DNA of 64,000 nt from CAWCDJ01 sp963794265 (GCA_963794265.1 CAWCDJ010000005.1:703665-767664), one strand, 5' to 3'. Positions 16,997 to 25,946 are shown, counted from the first letter of the stretch. Numbers and translations: made by a program. The notes: generated from the sequence alone by a model not told the origin.

Positions 16997-19798
16997 TTAG
17001 TGGGGTAGGCCTCCAGGCCTGCCCGGGTTCTTTCCCAGACTTACCAGGTTCGCCAGAATGCGGTATGCGCCGGGGACGCCGTTCGGCAACTGGCGGTACA
17101 GCGCGAACGCATCGTAAATATAAGCGCCCTTGCCGTAGCGCGCAAGCAGCAGGCCGCCACGCTGCGGATCCTGGCCGGGGTCGGCGGTTTCGAGCAGGGC
17201 CTGATAGCGGGGGTCCCAGGTCTGCATGAAGCCGTGGCCGCGCTCTTCGATCCAGCCGCCGAAATCGGCCTCGCCGATGCGGTTGGGCCAGGTAAAAACG
17301 GGGCTCTCGGGTGCCAGCAGCTTGACCTTGGAGTGCTCGTCCACCACTTTCTGCGGGTTGTTGCCGAGGCTGAAGGGATAGGGGCCATAGTTCTGGTCGA
17401 AATCCTGCAGGTTGTATTGCACGATCAGCACTCCGCCGTTCTTCACGTAATCGAGCAGGCGATCGTTGGCGGACTTCAGTTCGGTACGGACGGCATACGC
17501 GCGGGTGCCCAGAACGATGGCGTCGTAACCCGCGAGATTGCCCTGGGTCACGTCGGCGGCGGAGAGAGTGGTCACGTGCTGCCCCAGGTTCTCGAGCGCG
17601 GTCGGAACGTCGTCGCCGGTGCCCGGAAGGAATCCGATGTGCAAGCCGCGCGCGGTTTCGACATTCACTCCCACGGCGCGATAGACGGCGGGGCGGTAGA
17701 GCGGATAGGGGCGGATGCCGGGGTACCCGGCCAGCCGGTAGCCCTCGCGATAACGCTTGCCCTGGTATTCGGCAACCGCCGTGATGGTCTGTTCGCCGGG
17801 GGTCACCTGGCCGGGCAGGACCGAGAAGGTGACGGTGTGATCCTCGCCGTCGCGCGCCATGGCGAACGGCGCGGATTCGGGCGAGGACTTCCAACCCGCG
17901 GGCAGGCGCAGCCGCAGGCTCCCCTCGGCGGGACCTTTCACATTGCTGTGAACCGTGCAGGAGAAGGCGAACGACTTCGTTCCAACCGGCACGGCGCCCG
18001 CAGCGGGCGAGACCGTCACGGAGATTGCGGGAGCCACCAGCAGCGGCTCCGGGACGATTCCCAGCGCCGGAATCCGCTGCAGGGTCTCGACCACCCGCGA
18101 GAGATGCACGGTCGCGCCGCGATAGGAGACGGCGGCGGTAGCCGAAAGCGGATAGGGCGCGAGCGATAAGTTGCGATAGCGAGGGTCATCCAGATCGTAG
18201 TAGGGCTGCTCTTCGTCTTTGCGGCTGAAGTAGGGGCGGGTCAGAGCGGCATCCGGCGGCGCCGCGACCGAGAACGTCGCCTGCGCCTGCTGCCGGCCTG
18301 CGATGCTCTTCGGCGGCTCCGCCCGGGGTTCGATGCGCCACGCCTTGCCGTCCGAAGCGGCCACGGTTACCGACCCGAGTGCCACGCCTTCGGGCCCCTG
18401 GTCCGAGATATCCACCTGAACCCCGAACGCCTGTCCGGGAATCGCAATCGTGAAGGTGGGGGAGGCGCCGCCGAACGGGTAGCGGTTCTGCGGTTCCTTC
18501 TCCGGCAGGACGGTGGCTTGCATATCGAGCCCCAGAGCGCCGATGAGAGCGTGCTCGAACTGGTCTTGCTTGACGCGCAGTTCGAATTCGACGTCATCGA
18601 GCCGGTCCTGACGCGCCCGGCCAATCAGCGCGCGGGTCTTTTCGAGGCCGTCGGCCAGCAGCGGCGCGATGTCCCGCGGCCGGTCCGGCCGATACTGCCG
18701 GCCGGCATCCGCGGCGATCCGGGCGATTTCGGCAAGGCCGCTTTTCAGATATTCCGGCACGGGCGCGGCCAGAGACCCGATCCCGTTCACCGAGACATCG
18801 ATGCCGTCGAAGAAGCTGCGCTCATGCTCCGCCGCGGGAACGCGCGAATCGTAGCGGTGATAGGCGCTCGAGAACGGCGCGGGCGCCGGAATCGCGACAC
18901 CGTTATTCTGGCTCTTCTGTTCGCCCAAGCCCTGGCGGGCGATTTGCAGGTAGGTCAGGCCGTAGGCCGGCGCAAAGGCGCCTTCCTGAATCTCGAGGGT
19001 GGTCGAGGGCTTCTCGCTCGACCAGGTTCTGTGGATGTAGTCGAAAAAGCGCACCGGAACATACTTGTCGATGGCATAGTCGTACATGCCCTGAGGCGTC
19101 GGAGCGAAGAACGGAACGTGGGCGTAGACCTTGAGCGGGGTCCAGGGCCGCAGTCCTTCGCGGATCTGCTCGGGGAACTTGGCGGGGTCGCCGGCCGCCA
19201 GAAAGGCCTCCTGGGCTACCTGGCCGGCCACCTGGTGATTGCCGTGGCCGTCGGTTGCGGCGCCGACGAACACCGAGGTGATCACCAGCGGCCGGGTCAT
19301 CCGGATCACGCGAACCACATCGGCCAGCACGCGGTCGTGGCCCCATTTATCGAGGGCCTCTTCGCGGGTTTTGGAGAAACCGTAGTCAATCGTGTTGGCC
19401 CAGTACTGATCGACGCCGTAGTAACGGTCCGCCTGAAGGAGTTCCTGCGTGCGGACCAGCCCGAGGGCGTCGTAGAGTTCCGGGGACATGGCGTTCTGGC
19501 CGCCCTCGCCGCGGTTCAGCGTGAGCAGCGCGGCGCGCGCGCCGAGACCGCGCGTCTCATAGGCGAGCATTCCGCCGTCTTCGTCGTCCGGATGCGCGGT
19601 GACCATCACGAGACTGGCGCGGGTTTGGAGGGCGTTCAGCCACCGGACGAGACCGGCGGCGCCGCGCTCCGGCGCGACCTTGATGGAATCCGCGGCGGGA
19701 GCCTGGGCTCGGCCCGCAAGTGCCGCAAGCCCGCCGGCAAACAGGACAGCGACCCCGAATCCCCACTTGAAACGCAACATATTCACATTGTTTGCCAT
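16997..19798 (-). CDS. Secreted PIG-L/LmbE-family deacetylase with long C-terminal extension
   Basis: Predicted zinc-dependent N-acetylglucosaminyl-type deacetylase fused to accessory domains, 933 residues. The start is set at ATG 19798 (MANNVNMLRF), with ATG 19780 as an alternative; either gives a signal peptide ending near AGRAQA. The N-terminal catalytic domain shows the zinc motif AHPDDEDGG and, later, GHGNHQVAG. A central region (about residues 360-680) is beta-rich and resembles NPCBM-associated/NEW3 domains. The last ~250 residues (LHIGFLPGTGDDVPTALENLG onward in shorter pieces, DAIVLGTRAYAVR, NGGVLIVQYN) look like a ThuA/glutamine-amidotransferase-like fold. The last few residues are encoded by the dispersed repeat at 17000-17023. 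It probably acts on extracellular amino sugars; substrate unknown. Confidence 0.86.
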   Translation of the reverse strand: MANNVNMLRFKWGFGVAVLFAGGLAALAGRAQAPAADSIKVAPERGAAGLVRWLNALQTRASLVMVTAHPDDEDGGMLAYETRGLGARAALLTLNRGEGGQNAMSPELYDALGLVRTQELLQADRYYGVDQYWANTIDYGFSKTREEALDKWGHDRVLADVVRVIRMTRPLVITSVFVGAATDGHGNHQVAGQVAQEAFLAAGDPAKFPEQIREGLRPWTPLKVYAHVPFFAPTPQGMYDYAIDKYVPVRFFDYIHRTWSSEKPSTTLEIQEGAFAPAYGLTYLQIARQGLGEQKSQNNGVAIPAPAPFSSAYHRYDSRVPAAEHERSFFDGIDVSVNGIGSLAAPVPEYLKSGLAEIARIAADAGRQYRPDRPRDIAPLLADGLEKTRALIGRARQDRLDDVEFELRVKQDQFEHALIGALGLDMQATVLPEKEPQNRYPFGGASPTFTIAIPGQAFGVQVDISDQGPEGVALGSVTVAASDGKAWRIEPRAEPPKSIAGRQQAQATFSVAAPPDAALTRPYFSRKDEEQPYYDLDDPRYRNLSLAPYPLSATAAVSYRGATVHLSRVVETLQRIPALGIVPEPLLVAPAISVTVSPAAGAVPVGTKSFAFSCTVHSNVKGPAEGSLRLRLPAGWKSSPESAPFAMARDGEDHTVTFSVLPGQVTPGEQTITAVAEYQGKRYREGYRLAGYPGIRPYPLYRPAVYRAVGVNVETARGLHIGFLPGTGDDVPTALENLGQHVTTLSAADVTQGNLAGYDAIVLGTRAYAVRTELKSANDRLLDYVKNGGVLIVQYNLQDFDQNYGPYPFSLGNNPQKVVDEHSKVKLLAPESPVFTWPNRIGEADFGGWIEERGHGFMQTWDPRYQALLETADPGQDPQRGGLLLARYGKGAYIYDAFALYRQLPNGVPGAYRILANLVSLGKNPGRPGGLPH
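17000..17023 (+). repeat. 24-bp dispersed repeat, copy upstream of aroA
   Basis: The sequence gtggggtaggcctccaggcc plus tgcc sits next to the stop codon of the deacetylase gene and encodes its last residues. It is inverted relative to the copy at 15696-15719 (21 of 24 identical). Its centre AGGCCTCCAGGCCT is itself an imperfect palindrome. Confidence 0.75.
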
Positions 19799-19984
19799 GA
19801 GTGGGATTTGGTGCAAGCCAGGCTCCCCCCGCACCACGAAACGTCGACAGCACCACGAAATGCGGTTTCGAGGCCTGACGGAAGGGGCCCATCCGCGCTA
19901 TCCTTTGACGGCGGGCGAAGTCGCGGACCGCGGCGGGCTTTTTGCGCCGGGCGCCCCACGGTGCCGGATAATGAAGGGTAGATC

Positions 19985-20827
19985 ATGACCGTTGAAATCG
20001 AAGGCGTCGCCCTGCACCTCGCCCACCCGGACGAACTCACAATCCAATGGGTCGGGCAGGATGAACTCATGCGTCAACTGCTGGCGGCCTGGATGGTAAT
20101 CAGCGATCAGGACCTGCCGATGAATCCCCGGCTGCTCGGCAAGCCGGGTGTCGGCAAAACAACCCTGGCCTATGCCGCCGCCAGGCGGATGGGCCGCGAA
20201 GCTTACATTTTGCAGGCGACTCTCGATACCCGTCCCGAGGACCTGCTGATCACACCGGTGATCGAGGGCGCCGGGAGTTTGCGGTATGTAGCCTCGCCGC
20301 TGGTCACGGCCATGCTCCGCGGCGGTATCGCGATTCTGGACGAGGGCAACCGCATGAGCGAAAAGAGCTGGGCGAGTCTCGCGCCGCTGCTCGACAACCG
20401 CCGCTATGTGGAGTCGATCGTCGCGGGGATCAAAATCCGGGCGCACCCGCAATTCCGGCTGGTGGCCACGATGAACGACGACGCCTCCACTTTCGAGCTC
20501 CCTGAGTATATCCACTCGCGGTTGCAGCCTCAGATTTTCATCGATTTTCCGGAGCGCGACGAGGAATACCACATCCTGAGGGAGAACCTGCCTTTCGCCG
20601 AGGACCGTATTCTGAATTACGTCACGGACTTCCTGCAACTCGCCCACGCCTCCGATGAGCGCTATACGGTGCGCGACGGGATCAATGTGGCGCGCTTCGC
20701 TCTCAAGCTGAAGAGCCTTGCCACCCAGCGCACTCACGAGGTCGAGGCGCTGGAGATCGCCATCGTGCAGGTTTTGGGAGAGGAAGCGCTGCGTTATGCC
20801 CGGAGAGACCGACCTTCCGATTCCTGA
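19985..20827 (+). CDS. AAA+ ATPase, MoxR/dynein-type (AAA_5)
   Basis: Predicted cytoplasmic chaperone-like ATPase of 280 residues. The P-loop GKPGVGKTT is at 52-60, Walker B IAILDE at 115-120, sensor 1 ATMN at 161-164, and a candidate arginine finger at R179 in HSRLQPQ. A lid-type C-terminal helical part follows. This is the layout of MoxR/AAA_5 ATPases, which usually remodel or insert cofactors into a partner encoded next door, often one with a von Willebrand A domain. Here the next gene overlaps by 32 bp, and its product has no vWA MIDAS motif that I can see. The start ATG at 19985 has AGGGTAGATC upstream, a weak site. Function unknown. Confidence 0.85.
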   Translation: MTVEIEGVALHLAHPDELTIQWVGQDELMRQLLAAWMVISDQDLPMNPRLLGKPGVGKTTLAYAAARRMGREAYILQATLDTRPEDLLITPVIEGAGSLRYVASPLVTAMLRGGIAILDEGNRMSEKSWASLAPLLDNRRYVESIVAGIKIRAHPQFRLVATMNDDASTFELPEYIHSRLQPQIFIDFPERDEEYHILRENLPFAEDRILNYVTDFLQLAHASDERYTVRDGINVARFALKLKSLATQRTHEVEALEIAIVQVLGEEALRYARRDRPSDS

Positions 20828-22631
20828 TGCCGCCAGCCTGGCTCGCGGCCGGTTCACGTATTTTCCGGTAGTTCCGGGGCGGGTGGAGTTCGCCATCGAA
20901 TTGCGGCGCGCCATTCTCGAGGCGCGTCCCCAGGTAGTGGCCGTGGAATTGCCGGTAACACTCCAGGCGGCCTGGATGAGGGCAGTAGGGCGGCTGCCGG
21001 AGATGTCGCTCATCTTCTATCCGGACGAGTCCGGCGGGGAAGACGAGGCGGTGTACGTACCGGTGGAGCCGGCCGATCCCTTTACCGAGGCGGTGCGGAG
21101 CGGCCAGGAGGTCGGCGCCGAGATTGTTTTCGCGGACCCGGAAGCGGGCCGCCGGCCGCACCTGAAAGACGCGTACCCGGATACGTACGCCATCCGCCAC
21201 ATTGGCCTGGAGCGCTACATCGAGGCGTATCGCGTGTACCCGCAGCCGCGGACGGAGCAGATTTCGAGGCACGCGGCCGGGCTGGCGTGGAAACTGCAAG
21301 GAGTGGATCCGCAAGCTTCCGTGCTAGTGGTAGTGTCTTTGAACCTGCTCGATCCGCTGCTCGATGCCATGGAAGAACCGCAGGCGCAGCCCCTGGTGCG
21401 CACCTCGCGGGAAGGGGTGGAGGTGTTCAATCCGCATCCCGAATCGCTGGGAGAGATCACTTCCGAATATCCGGCTTTGCAGTGGCGTTACGAGCGTTTC
21501 CGGCCACAGATGACCGACACCAGCCTGATCGACCGGCGGCACGCGCAACTGGCGGTTTTTCGCGAGGCCGAAAAAGAATACGAAGCGTCCACGGGGGAGC
21601 GCATCGCGCACTGGCAGCGGCGGCTGCTGGCGCGCTACACCCGCAACCTGGCGCTGGCGGTCCACGATCTTTCGGCCGGCATTTTCGATCTCACGGTTGC
21701 GGGGCGGGGGGTCGCCGACGACAACTACGCATGGGATGTGTGGGAAACGGCGAGCCGCTATCCGCCTCAAAGGACCGAGGCGGAGGTGCTCACGGTACGG
21801 ATTGCCGGAGACGAGGTGTGGATGGACACGCGCCGCATCCGGCTGCGCCGCCGCCTGCCGAGCACCAAGCGCCGGTTGCGCCCTTACGGTCTGAAGCCAC
21901 GCAAGAAGGAGAAGATTCCGGGCGAGTGGGCGAGCCAGCTAAACGGCGCAAGCATCTGCTCGTATCCTCCGGAAGACCTGGTGATCGAAGACTATGGCCG
22001 CTTCTTGAAACACAAGGGAAAAAGCATCCTTTCCGAGGAGCGGGTGCGGGTGGAGCCGTTCACCACCTCGATTCTGGATGGGGTAGACGTGCGCGAGACG
22101 ATTCGGAAGTGGTATGAGCACCGGGTCTACGTGCGCCAGTTTCAGAAGATTAACGGAGAAGTCGGCTCGGTGGTGGTGATTTTCGACGAAGACCGCGATA
22201 ATCGCTATCCGTACCTGACGACCTGGCTCGGCGAGAACCAGAACGAGTCGGACATGGCCTTTTACTCGACCCCGCCGTTCGAGAACCTGGTGGGGCCGGG
22301 GATCGGGCGCGCCGAATATGGCGGTTTTCTGATGAGCCTGCCGCCGCGGCGGATGTACGACGTCTGGCAGGATGCCGATTATGAATTCGCCGAATCGAAG
22401 TCGGAGCGGCTGCTGCTGGCGGCTCTGGATTACTCCATTCACCGGTACGTGGTGTACGTGGCGGCGCGGCCGCCGCGCAGCATTTTCAAGACGGTCGCCT
22501 CGCGCGTCGGCCGAACCATCATCTACATACCGATCGGGCAGTTGTCGCCGGTATCGTTGAAGAAGATACGGGTTGTCCACGTGCTCGACGGTTACGAGAA
22601 ACGGGAGATTGCGCGGGATTACCTCTGGTGA
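20796..22631 (+). CDS. Protein of unknown function coupled to the AAA+ ATPase (possible TraB/DUF5682-like N-terminus)
   Basis: Not confidently recognised. ATG at 20796 (MPGETDLPIPDAASL) is preferred over the ORF start at 20718, which lies deep inside the ATPase gene; GGAGAGGAAG precedes it by 11 bp. The product has 611 residues, with no signal peptide or membrane helix. The first ~60 residues, with the segment RPQVVAVELPVTLQA, recall the opening of TraB/ChaN/DUF5682 proteins, which are often linked to MoxR ATPases. A strongly basic stretch (TRRIRLRRRLPSTKRRLRP, about residues 373-391) lies in the middle. The C-terminal third is hydrophobic-patterned with VGSVVVIFDEDRDNR and IIYIPIGQLSP. No vWA, protease or nuclease motif was seen. 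Overlap with the ATPase gene implies a joint complex. Confidence 0.7.
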   Translation: MPGETDLPIPDAASLARGRFTYFPVVPGRVEFAIELRRAILEARPQVVAVELPVTLQAAWMRAVGRLPEMSLIFYPDESGGEDEAVYVPVEPADPFTEAVRSGQEVGAEIVFADPEAGRRPHLKDAYPDTYAIRHIGLERYIEAYRVYPQPRTEQISRHAAGLAWKLQGVDPQASVLVVVSLNLLDPLLDAMEEPQAQPLVRTSREGVEVFNPHPESLGEITSEYPALQWRYERFRPQMTDTSLIDRRHAQLAVFREAEKEYEASTGERIAHWQRRLLARYTRNLALAVHDLSAGIFDLTVAGRGVADDNYAWDVWETASRYPPQRTEAEVLTVRIAGDEVWMDTRRIRLRRRLPSTKRRLRPYGLKPRKKEKIPGEWASQLNGASICSYPPEDLVIEDYGRFLKHKGKSILSEERVRVEPFTTSILDGVDVRETIRKWYEHRVYVRQFQKINGEVGSVVVIFDEDRDNRYPYLTTWLGENQNESDMAFYSTPPFENLVGPGIGRAEYGGFLMSLPPRRMYDVWQDADYEFAESKSERLLLAALDYSIHRYVVYVAARPPRSIFKTVASRVGRTIIYIPIGQLSPVSLKKIRVVHVLDGYEKREIARDYLW

Positions 22632-22635
22632 CCGT

Positions 22636-23691
22636 TCAGTTGCAGGCGGCCGACTCGAGGCTGCGGACCTTGGCGGAGAGCGTGGTTCGTTTCAGCCGCA
22701 GCATTTCGGCGGCGGCCTTCTTGTTGCCTCCGGTTTTTTGCAGGGCCTGCTCCAGGATGCTGCGTTCGATGAACGCCAGGGTCTGCTCGTAATCCAGGCC
22801 GCCGTCAGGCACGGAGATCACGGGCGCGATGCCGGCCGAGGCCTGCCGCGACGCGGAAGGCGGAAGCGGAAAGTCCTGGGAAGTGAGCAGCAGGCGCGGC
22901 CCGCTGAGGGCGACCGCCATTTCGACGGCGTTCTCCAACTGGCGGACGTTGCCGGGCCAGGCTTGGCTCGAGAGCAGGGTGCGCGCCTCCGGTGAGATTT
23001 GTTTCAGCGGGAGATCCTCCATACGGCATATTTTTTCGACGAAGTGATCGGCCAGGAGCGGGATATCCCCGAGCCGCTCGCGAAGCGGCGGCATCTGGAT
23101 GGGCACGACATTGACGCGATAGAAGAGGTCTTCGCGGAATCTGCCCTGGGAAACCCGCTGCGGCAGGTCGCAATTGGTGGCGGCCACGACCCGGATATCG
23201 ACCCGGATGGTCTCCGAACTGCCGAGGCGCTGGAACTCGCGCTCCTGGAGGACACGAAGCAGTTTGGCCTGGAGGTCGAACGGAAGATCGCCGATTTCGT
23301 CGAGGAAGAGCGTGCCGCCATGGGCCTCTTCGAAGCGGCCGATGCGGTTCTGAACGGCGCCGGTAAAAGCGCCGCGAACGTGGCCGAATAGCTCGGCCTC
23401 AAGCAGGTGGTCGGGAAGGGCGCTGCAGTTTACCGCAACCAGACGGTCCTTGCGGCGGCCGCTTGCCAGGTGCAGGGCGCGGGCGGCCATTTCCTTCCCC
23501 GTACCGGTTTCGCCGGTGATCAGGACGGTGGCGCGGCGGCAGGCCACCATGCGGATAATGTGGCTGACCTGCCGCATGGGGTGACTTTCGCCGATCAGCA
23601 GCCGTTCCCAGTCTTCGCGGCCGACATTTTCCGCCAGGTGGACAAGGCTCGTCAATTCGCTCGATTCCCGAAGTGGTCTGCTGGCTTCCAT
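22636..23691 (-). CDS. Sigma-54-dependent transcriptional activator without receiver domain
   Basis: Enhancer-binding protein that opens RNA polymerase-sigma-54 promoters using ATP. Of 351 residues, only ~30 precede the AAA+ domain, so there is no receiver, PAS or GAF module. The domain has Walker A GETGTGKE (60-67), the sigma-54 contact loop GAFTGA (107-112) and Walker B GGTLFLDEIGDLP. The C-terminus (GGNKKAAAEMLRLKRTTL) is a Fis-type helix-turn-helix. It is transcribed divergently from flgM and its neighbours, so a FleQ/FlrC-like role in flagellar control is likely. Its activity would then be set by a partner or by expression level. It converges with the 611-residue protein gene, the two stops being only 4 bp apart. 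Confidence 0.9.
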   Translation of the reverse strand: MEASRPLRESSELTSLVHLAENVGREDWERLLIGESHPMRQVSHIIRMVACRRATVLITGETGTGKEMAARALHLASGRRKDRLVAVNCSALPDHLLEAELFGHVRGAFTGAVQNRIGRFEEAHGGTLFLDEIGDLPFDLQAKLLRVLQEREFQRLGSSETIRVDIRVVAATNCDLPQRVSQGRFREDLFYRVNVVPIQMPPLRERLGDIPLLADHFVEKICRMEDLPLKQISPEARTLLSSQAWPGNVRQLENAVEMAVALSGPRLLLTSQDFPLPPSASRQASAGIAPVISVPDGGLDYEQTLAFIERSILEQALQKTGGNKKAAAEMLRLKRTTLSAKVRSLESAACN

Positions 23692-23765
23692 GGCGATATC
23701 AAACCAGCTATCGGCAGAAGGCCGGCAAACCTTAACAACAGGATTTATTTTTCGGAGGTCTTTCC

Positions 23766-23793
23766 TAAAGCGCAGCGGGGAAACAGACGATAT
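23766..23793 (+). promoter_or_regulatory. Sigma-28 (FliA) promoter upstream of flgM
   Basis: TAAAG (23766-23770) is followed after exactly 15 bp by GACGATAT (23786-23793). This matches the FliA consensus TAAA-N15-GCCGATAA in all -35 positions and six of eight -10 positions. Transcription would start about 20 bp before the flgM ATG. The whole flgM-flgL run reads from here without another obvious promoter. Confidence 0.8.
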
Positions 23794-23820
23794 GACTTTC
23801 AGGGAAAATGGCGTAGCGGT

Positions 23821-24126
23821 ATGAAAATCTACGATCGAAGTCTCACAGGTGCCGGCCCGGCGGAAACCAATAAGGCGGGCGAGGCGCAGAGGACGGACCA
23901 GGCAAGCGGGAGCAAATCCGCCGGGGCCTCCGGCGCGGGCGGCGACCGGGTCGAATTGTCCGGCACGCTAAACCGTTTATCGCAGGCACTTTCTACCTCC
24001 GGCAGTGGCCGCGCGAGCAAAGTGCAGCAACTGGCGGCTCAATATCAAAGCGGAAACTACCACCCGGATTCTGCAGCAACGGGACGTGCCATGATATCCG
24101 AGGCACTGGCGGCGGGAGTGGAATAA
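23821..24126 (+). CDS. flgM: Anti-sigma-28 factor FlgM
   Basis: Small, largely disordered protein that holds sigma-28 inactive until it is exported through the finished hook-basal body. The ORF extends upstream to 23407, but the ATG at 23821 (MKIYDRSLTG) gives 101 residues, the family size. The N-terminal half is Gly/Ser/Ala-rich. The C-terminal half has VELSGTLNRLSQAL and KVQQLAAQYQSGNYHPD, the conserved FlgM sigma-binding helices. The gene sits behind a sigma-28 promoter, so it is under the control of the sigma factor it inhibits. The next gene begins immediately (TAAATG). Confidence 0.9.
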   Translation: MKIYDRSLTGAGPAETNKAGEAQRTDQASGSKSAGASGAGGDRVELSGTLNRLSQALSTSGSGRASKVQQLAAQYQSGNYHPDSAATGRAMISEALAAGVE

Positions 24127-24474
24127 ATGTCGCCGGGCGGTGTGGAAGGGCTGGTGGCCGGGCGAGAAATAGCGGAGCGCGTCTGCCGGCTTCTGCTGAG
24201 GCCTTCCCCGGAAGCTCTGGACACCTGCACGACGCTGCTCGATGCCGCGGTCGAGCGATTGCGATCCGTCCGCGTGGAGCCAGGGGACATGCAGGCAAGG
24301 GCGGAAGCGAGGCGGCTGGGATCCGAGGTTGGCAGGGCCGCCCGACTGCTGCGGAGTGCGGCCGAGTACCACGCCGGTTGGAACCGCCGACTGGGGGCCA
24401 GAATCGGCGGCTACCAGGCAGGAGGAGAGCCGGCCTGGGTGGCTCGTCCGGCACTGGTCTCAGTGAAGGGATAG
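24127..24474 (+). CDS. FlgN-like flagellar export chaperone candidate
   Basis: A 115-residue, mostly helical protein located between flgM and flgK, where FlgN, the cytosolic chaperone of hook-associated proteins FlgK and FlgL, is usually encoded. Sequence identity to known FlgN cannot be judged by eye. The features that fit are small size, all-helical pattern, and a C-terminal helix around LLRSAAEYHAGWNRRL with a Gly-containing tail. It starts at the ATG directly abutting the flgM stop, and its stop is 6 bp before flgK. It could instead be an unrelated clade-specific flagellar protein. Confidence 0.65.
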   Translation: MSPGGVEGLVAGREIAERVCRLLLRPSPEALDTCTTLLDAAVERLRSVRVEPGDMQARAEARRLGSEVGRAARLLRSAAEYHAGWNRRLGARIGGYQAGGEPAWVARPALVSVKG

Positions 24475-24480
24475 GCTCCG

Positions 24481-25920
24481 ATGTCGAATATTCTCACGTC
24501 GCTGCTGTCGAGCGCCAACACCCTGGCGGCCTACGACCAGGTGCTGGCGGTGACTCAGAATAACGTTGCGAACGCCTCCACGCCGGGGTATGCCAAGCAG
24601 CGGCAGACGCTCGTGGCGATGCCCTTCGACCCGGCGGATGGATTGAACGGCGGCGTGGTCGCCGGAGAAGTCCAGAGCATGCGCGACGAGTATGCCGAAA
24701 GCTCGGTGCGAAGCCAGACACTCCTGTTGGGCGCGGCGCAACAGAACGTGACCAGCTTTTCGGCTCTCCAGGGAGTATTCGACATCTCGGGCGACTCGGG
24801 AATCCCGCAGGCCCTGAATAACCTCTGCGACGCGTTTTCGGCCTGGGCGCAGTCTCCGGCCGATACGGTAGCCCGCCAGACCGTCATCGATGGAGCCACT
24901 AACCTGGCAACCGCGTTCCAACAGACAGCTCAAGGGCTCAACGGGGTGGCGCAATCGACCGAGGAGCAGATCCAGCAGACCGTCGATACGGTGAACACCC
25001 TGACGGGACAACTGCGCGACCTGAACGCCCAGATCATGAACAACTCGGCGCCCAACGCGGGTCTGGACGCGCAGGTGAATTCCACGCTCGAGGACTTGTC
25101 CCAGTATGTGGACATCACGTCGCTGCACCAGGCGGATGGCACGGTTACGGTGCTGATGAACGGCCAGACCCCCCTGGTGATGGCCGACCGGCAATACAAT
25201 CTGTCCTACGATCTGTACCAGCCGGACACGCCGCCTCCGACCTATCCGGACGCGCGCCCCCTGGCGCGCATTCAGTCTTCCGATGGGACCGATATTTCCG
25301 GCGAAACCACGGGTGGCGCGCTCGGTGCACTGCTCAATTTCCGGAACACCGTGCTGCCGACGTACCTGGGCAGTGCGTACCAGCAAGGCGATCTCAACAC
25401 GATGGCTCAGCAGATTGCGGACCGGGTCAACCAGCTTCTGACGTCCGGCGAGGTGACCGGCGGCGACACGCCGGTGAATGGGTCCACACTGTTCACCTAC
25501 GACACGACCAACGGTGCGAACGTAGCGGAATCGCTGGCGGTAGACCCGACGGTCACCACCGATCAACTGGCGGCCATCGATCCCGGCCCCCCGGAAACGG
25601 CGAACGGAATTCCGCTGGCGCTGGCGGGACTGGCGGACCCGCAGGACGCTGCCGATGAGGTGAACGGCGCCAGCTACAGCCAGTTTTTCGGCATGATGGC
25701 GGCGCGCGCGGGGACTGGCTTGAATAATGCCCAGAGCGCCGTCACGGTGCAGCAGTCGGCGGTGTCGCAGGCCCAGCAGTTGCGGGACCAGATGTCCGGA
25801 GTCTCGCTGGATGAAGAGGCCATGATTCTGCTGCAATTCCAGCGAGGATATGAAGCCAATTCCAAGCTGATCAGCGTTCTGAGCCAGTTGACGGAAGATT
25901 TGATTCAGATCATCCAGTAG
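24481..25920 (+). CDS. flgK: Flagellar hook-associated protein 1 FlgK
   Basis: Forms the first hook-filament junction ring outside the cell; exported by the flagellar type III system, so it has no Sec signal. The start MSNILTSLLSSANTLAAYDQ and the following TQNNVANASTPGYAKQR carry the conserved rod/hook N-terminal motif (NxAN...TPGY). The last residues (LDEEAMILLQFQRGYEANSKLISVL in overlapping pieces) are the matching C-terminal coiled-coil motif, with EEAxMxxxQxxYxANxK-type spacing. The 479-residue length is normal to short, so the surface-exposed D2/D3 region is modest. It lies 26 bp upstream of flgL. Confidence 0.95.
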   Translation: MSNILTSLLSSANTLAAYDQVLAVTQNNVANASTPGYAKQRQTLVAMPFDPADGLNGGVVAGEVQSMRDEYAESSVRSQTLLLGAAQQNVTSFSALQGVFDISGDSGIPQALNNLCDAFSAWAQSPADTVARQTVIDGATNLATAFQQTAQGLNGVAQSTEEQIQQTVDTVNTLTGQLRDLNAQIMNNSAPNAGLDAQVNSTLEDLSQYVDITSLHQADGTVTVLMNGQTPLVMADRQYNLSYDLYQPDTPPPTYPDARPLARIQSSDGTDISGETTGGALGALLNFRNTVLPTYLGSAYQQGDLNTMAQQIADRVNQLLTSGEVTGGDTPVNGSTLFTYDTTNGANVAESLAVDPTVTTDQLAAIDPGPPETANGIPLALAGLADPQDAADEVNGASYSQFFGMMAARAGTGLNNAQSAVTVQQSAVSQAQQLRDQMSGVSLDEEAMILLQFQRGYEANSKLISVLSQLTEDLIQIIQ

Positions 25921-25946
25921 CGGCCAAGAGGCGAGGAGCATTCGGA

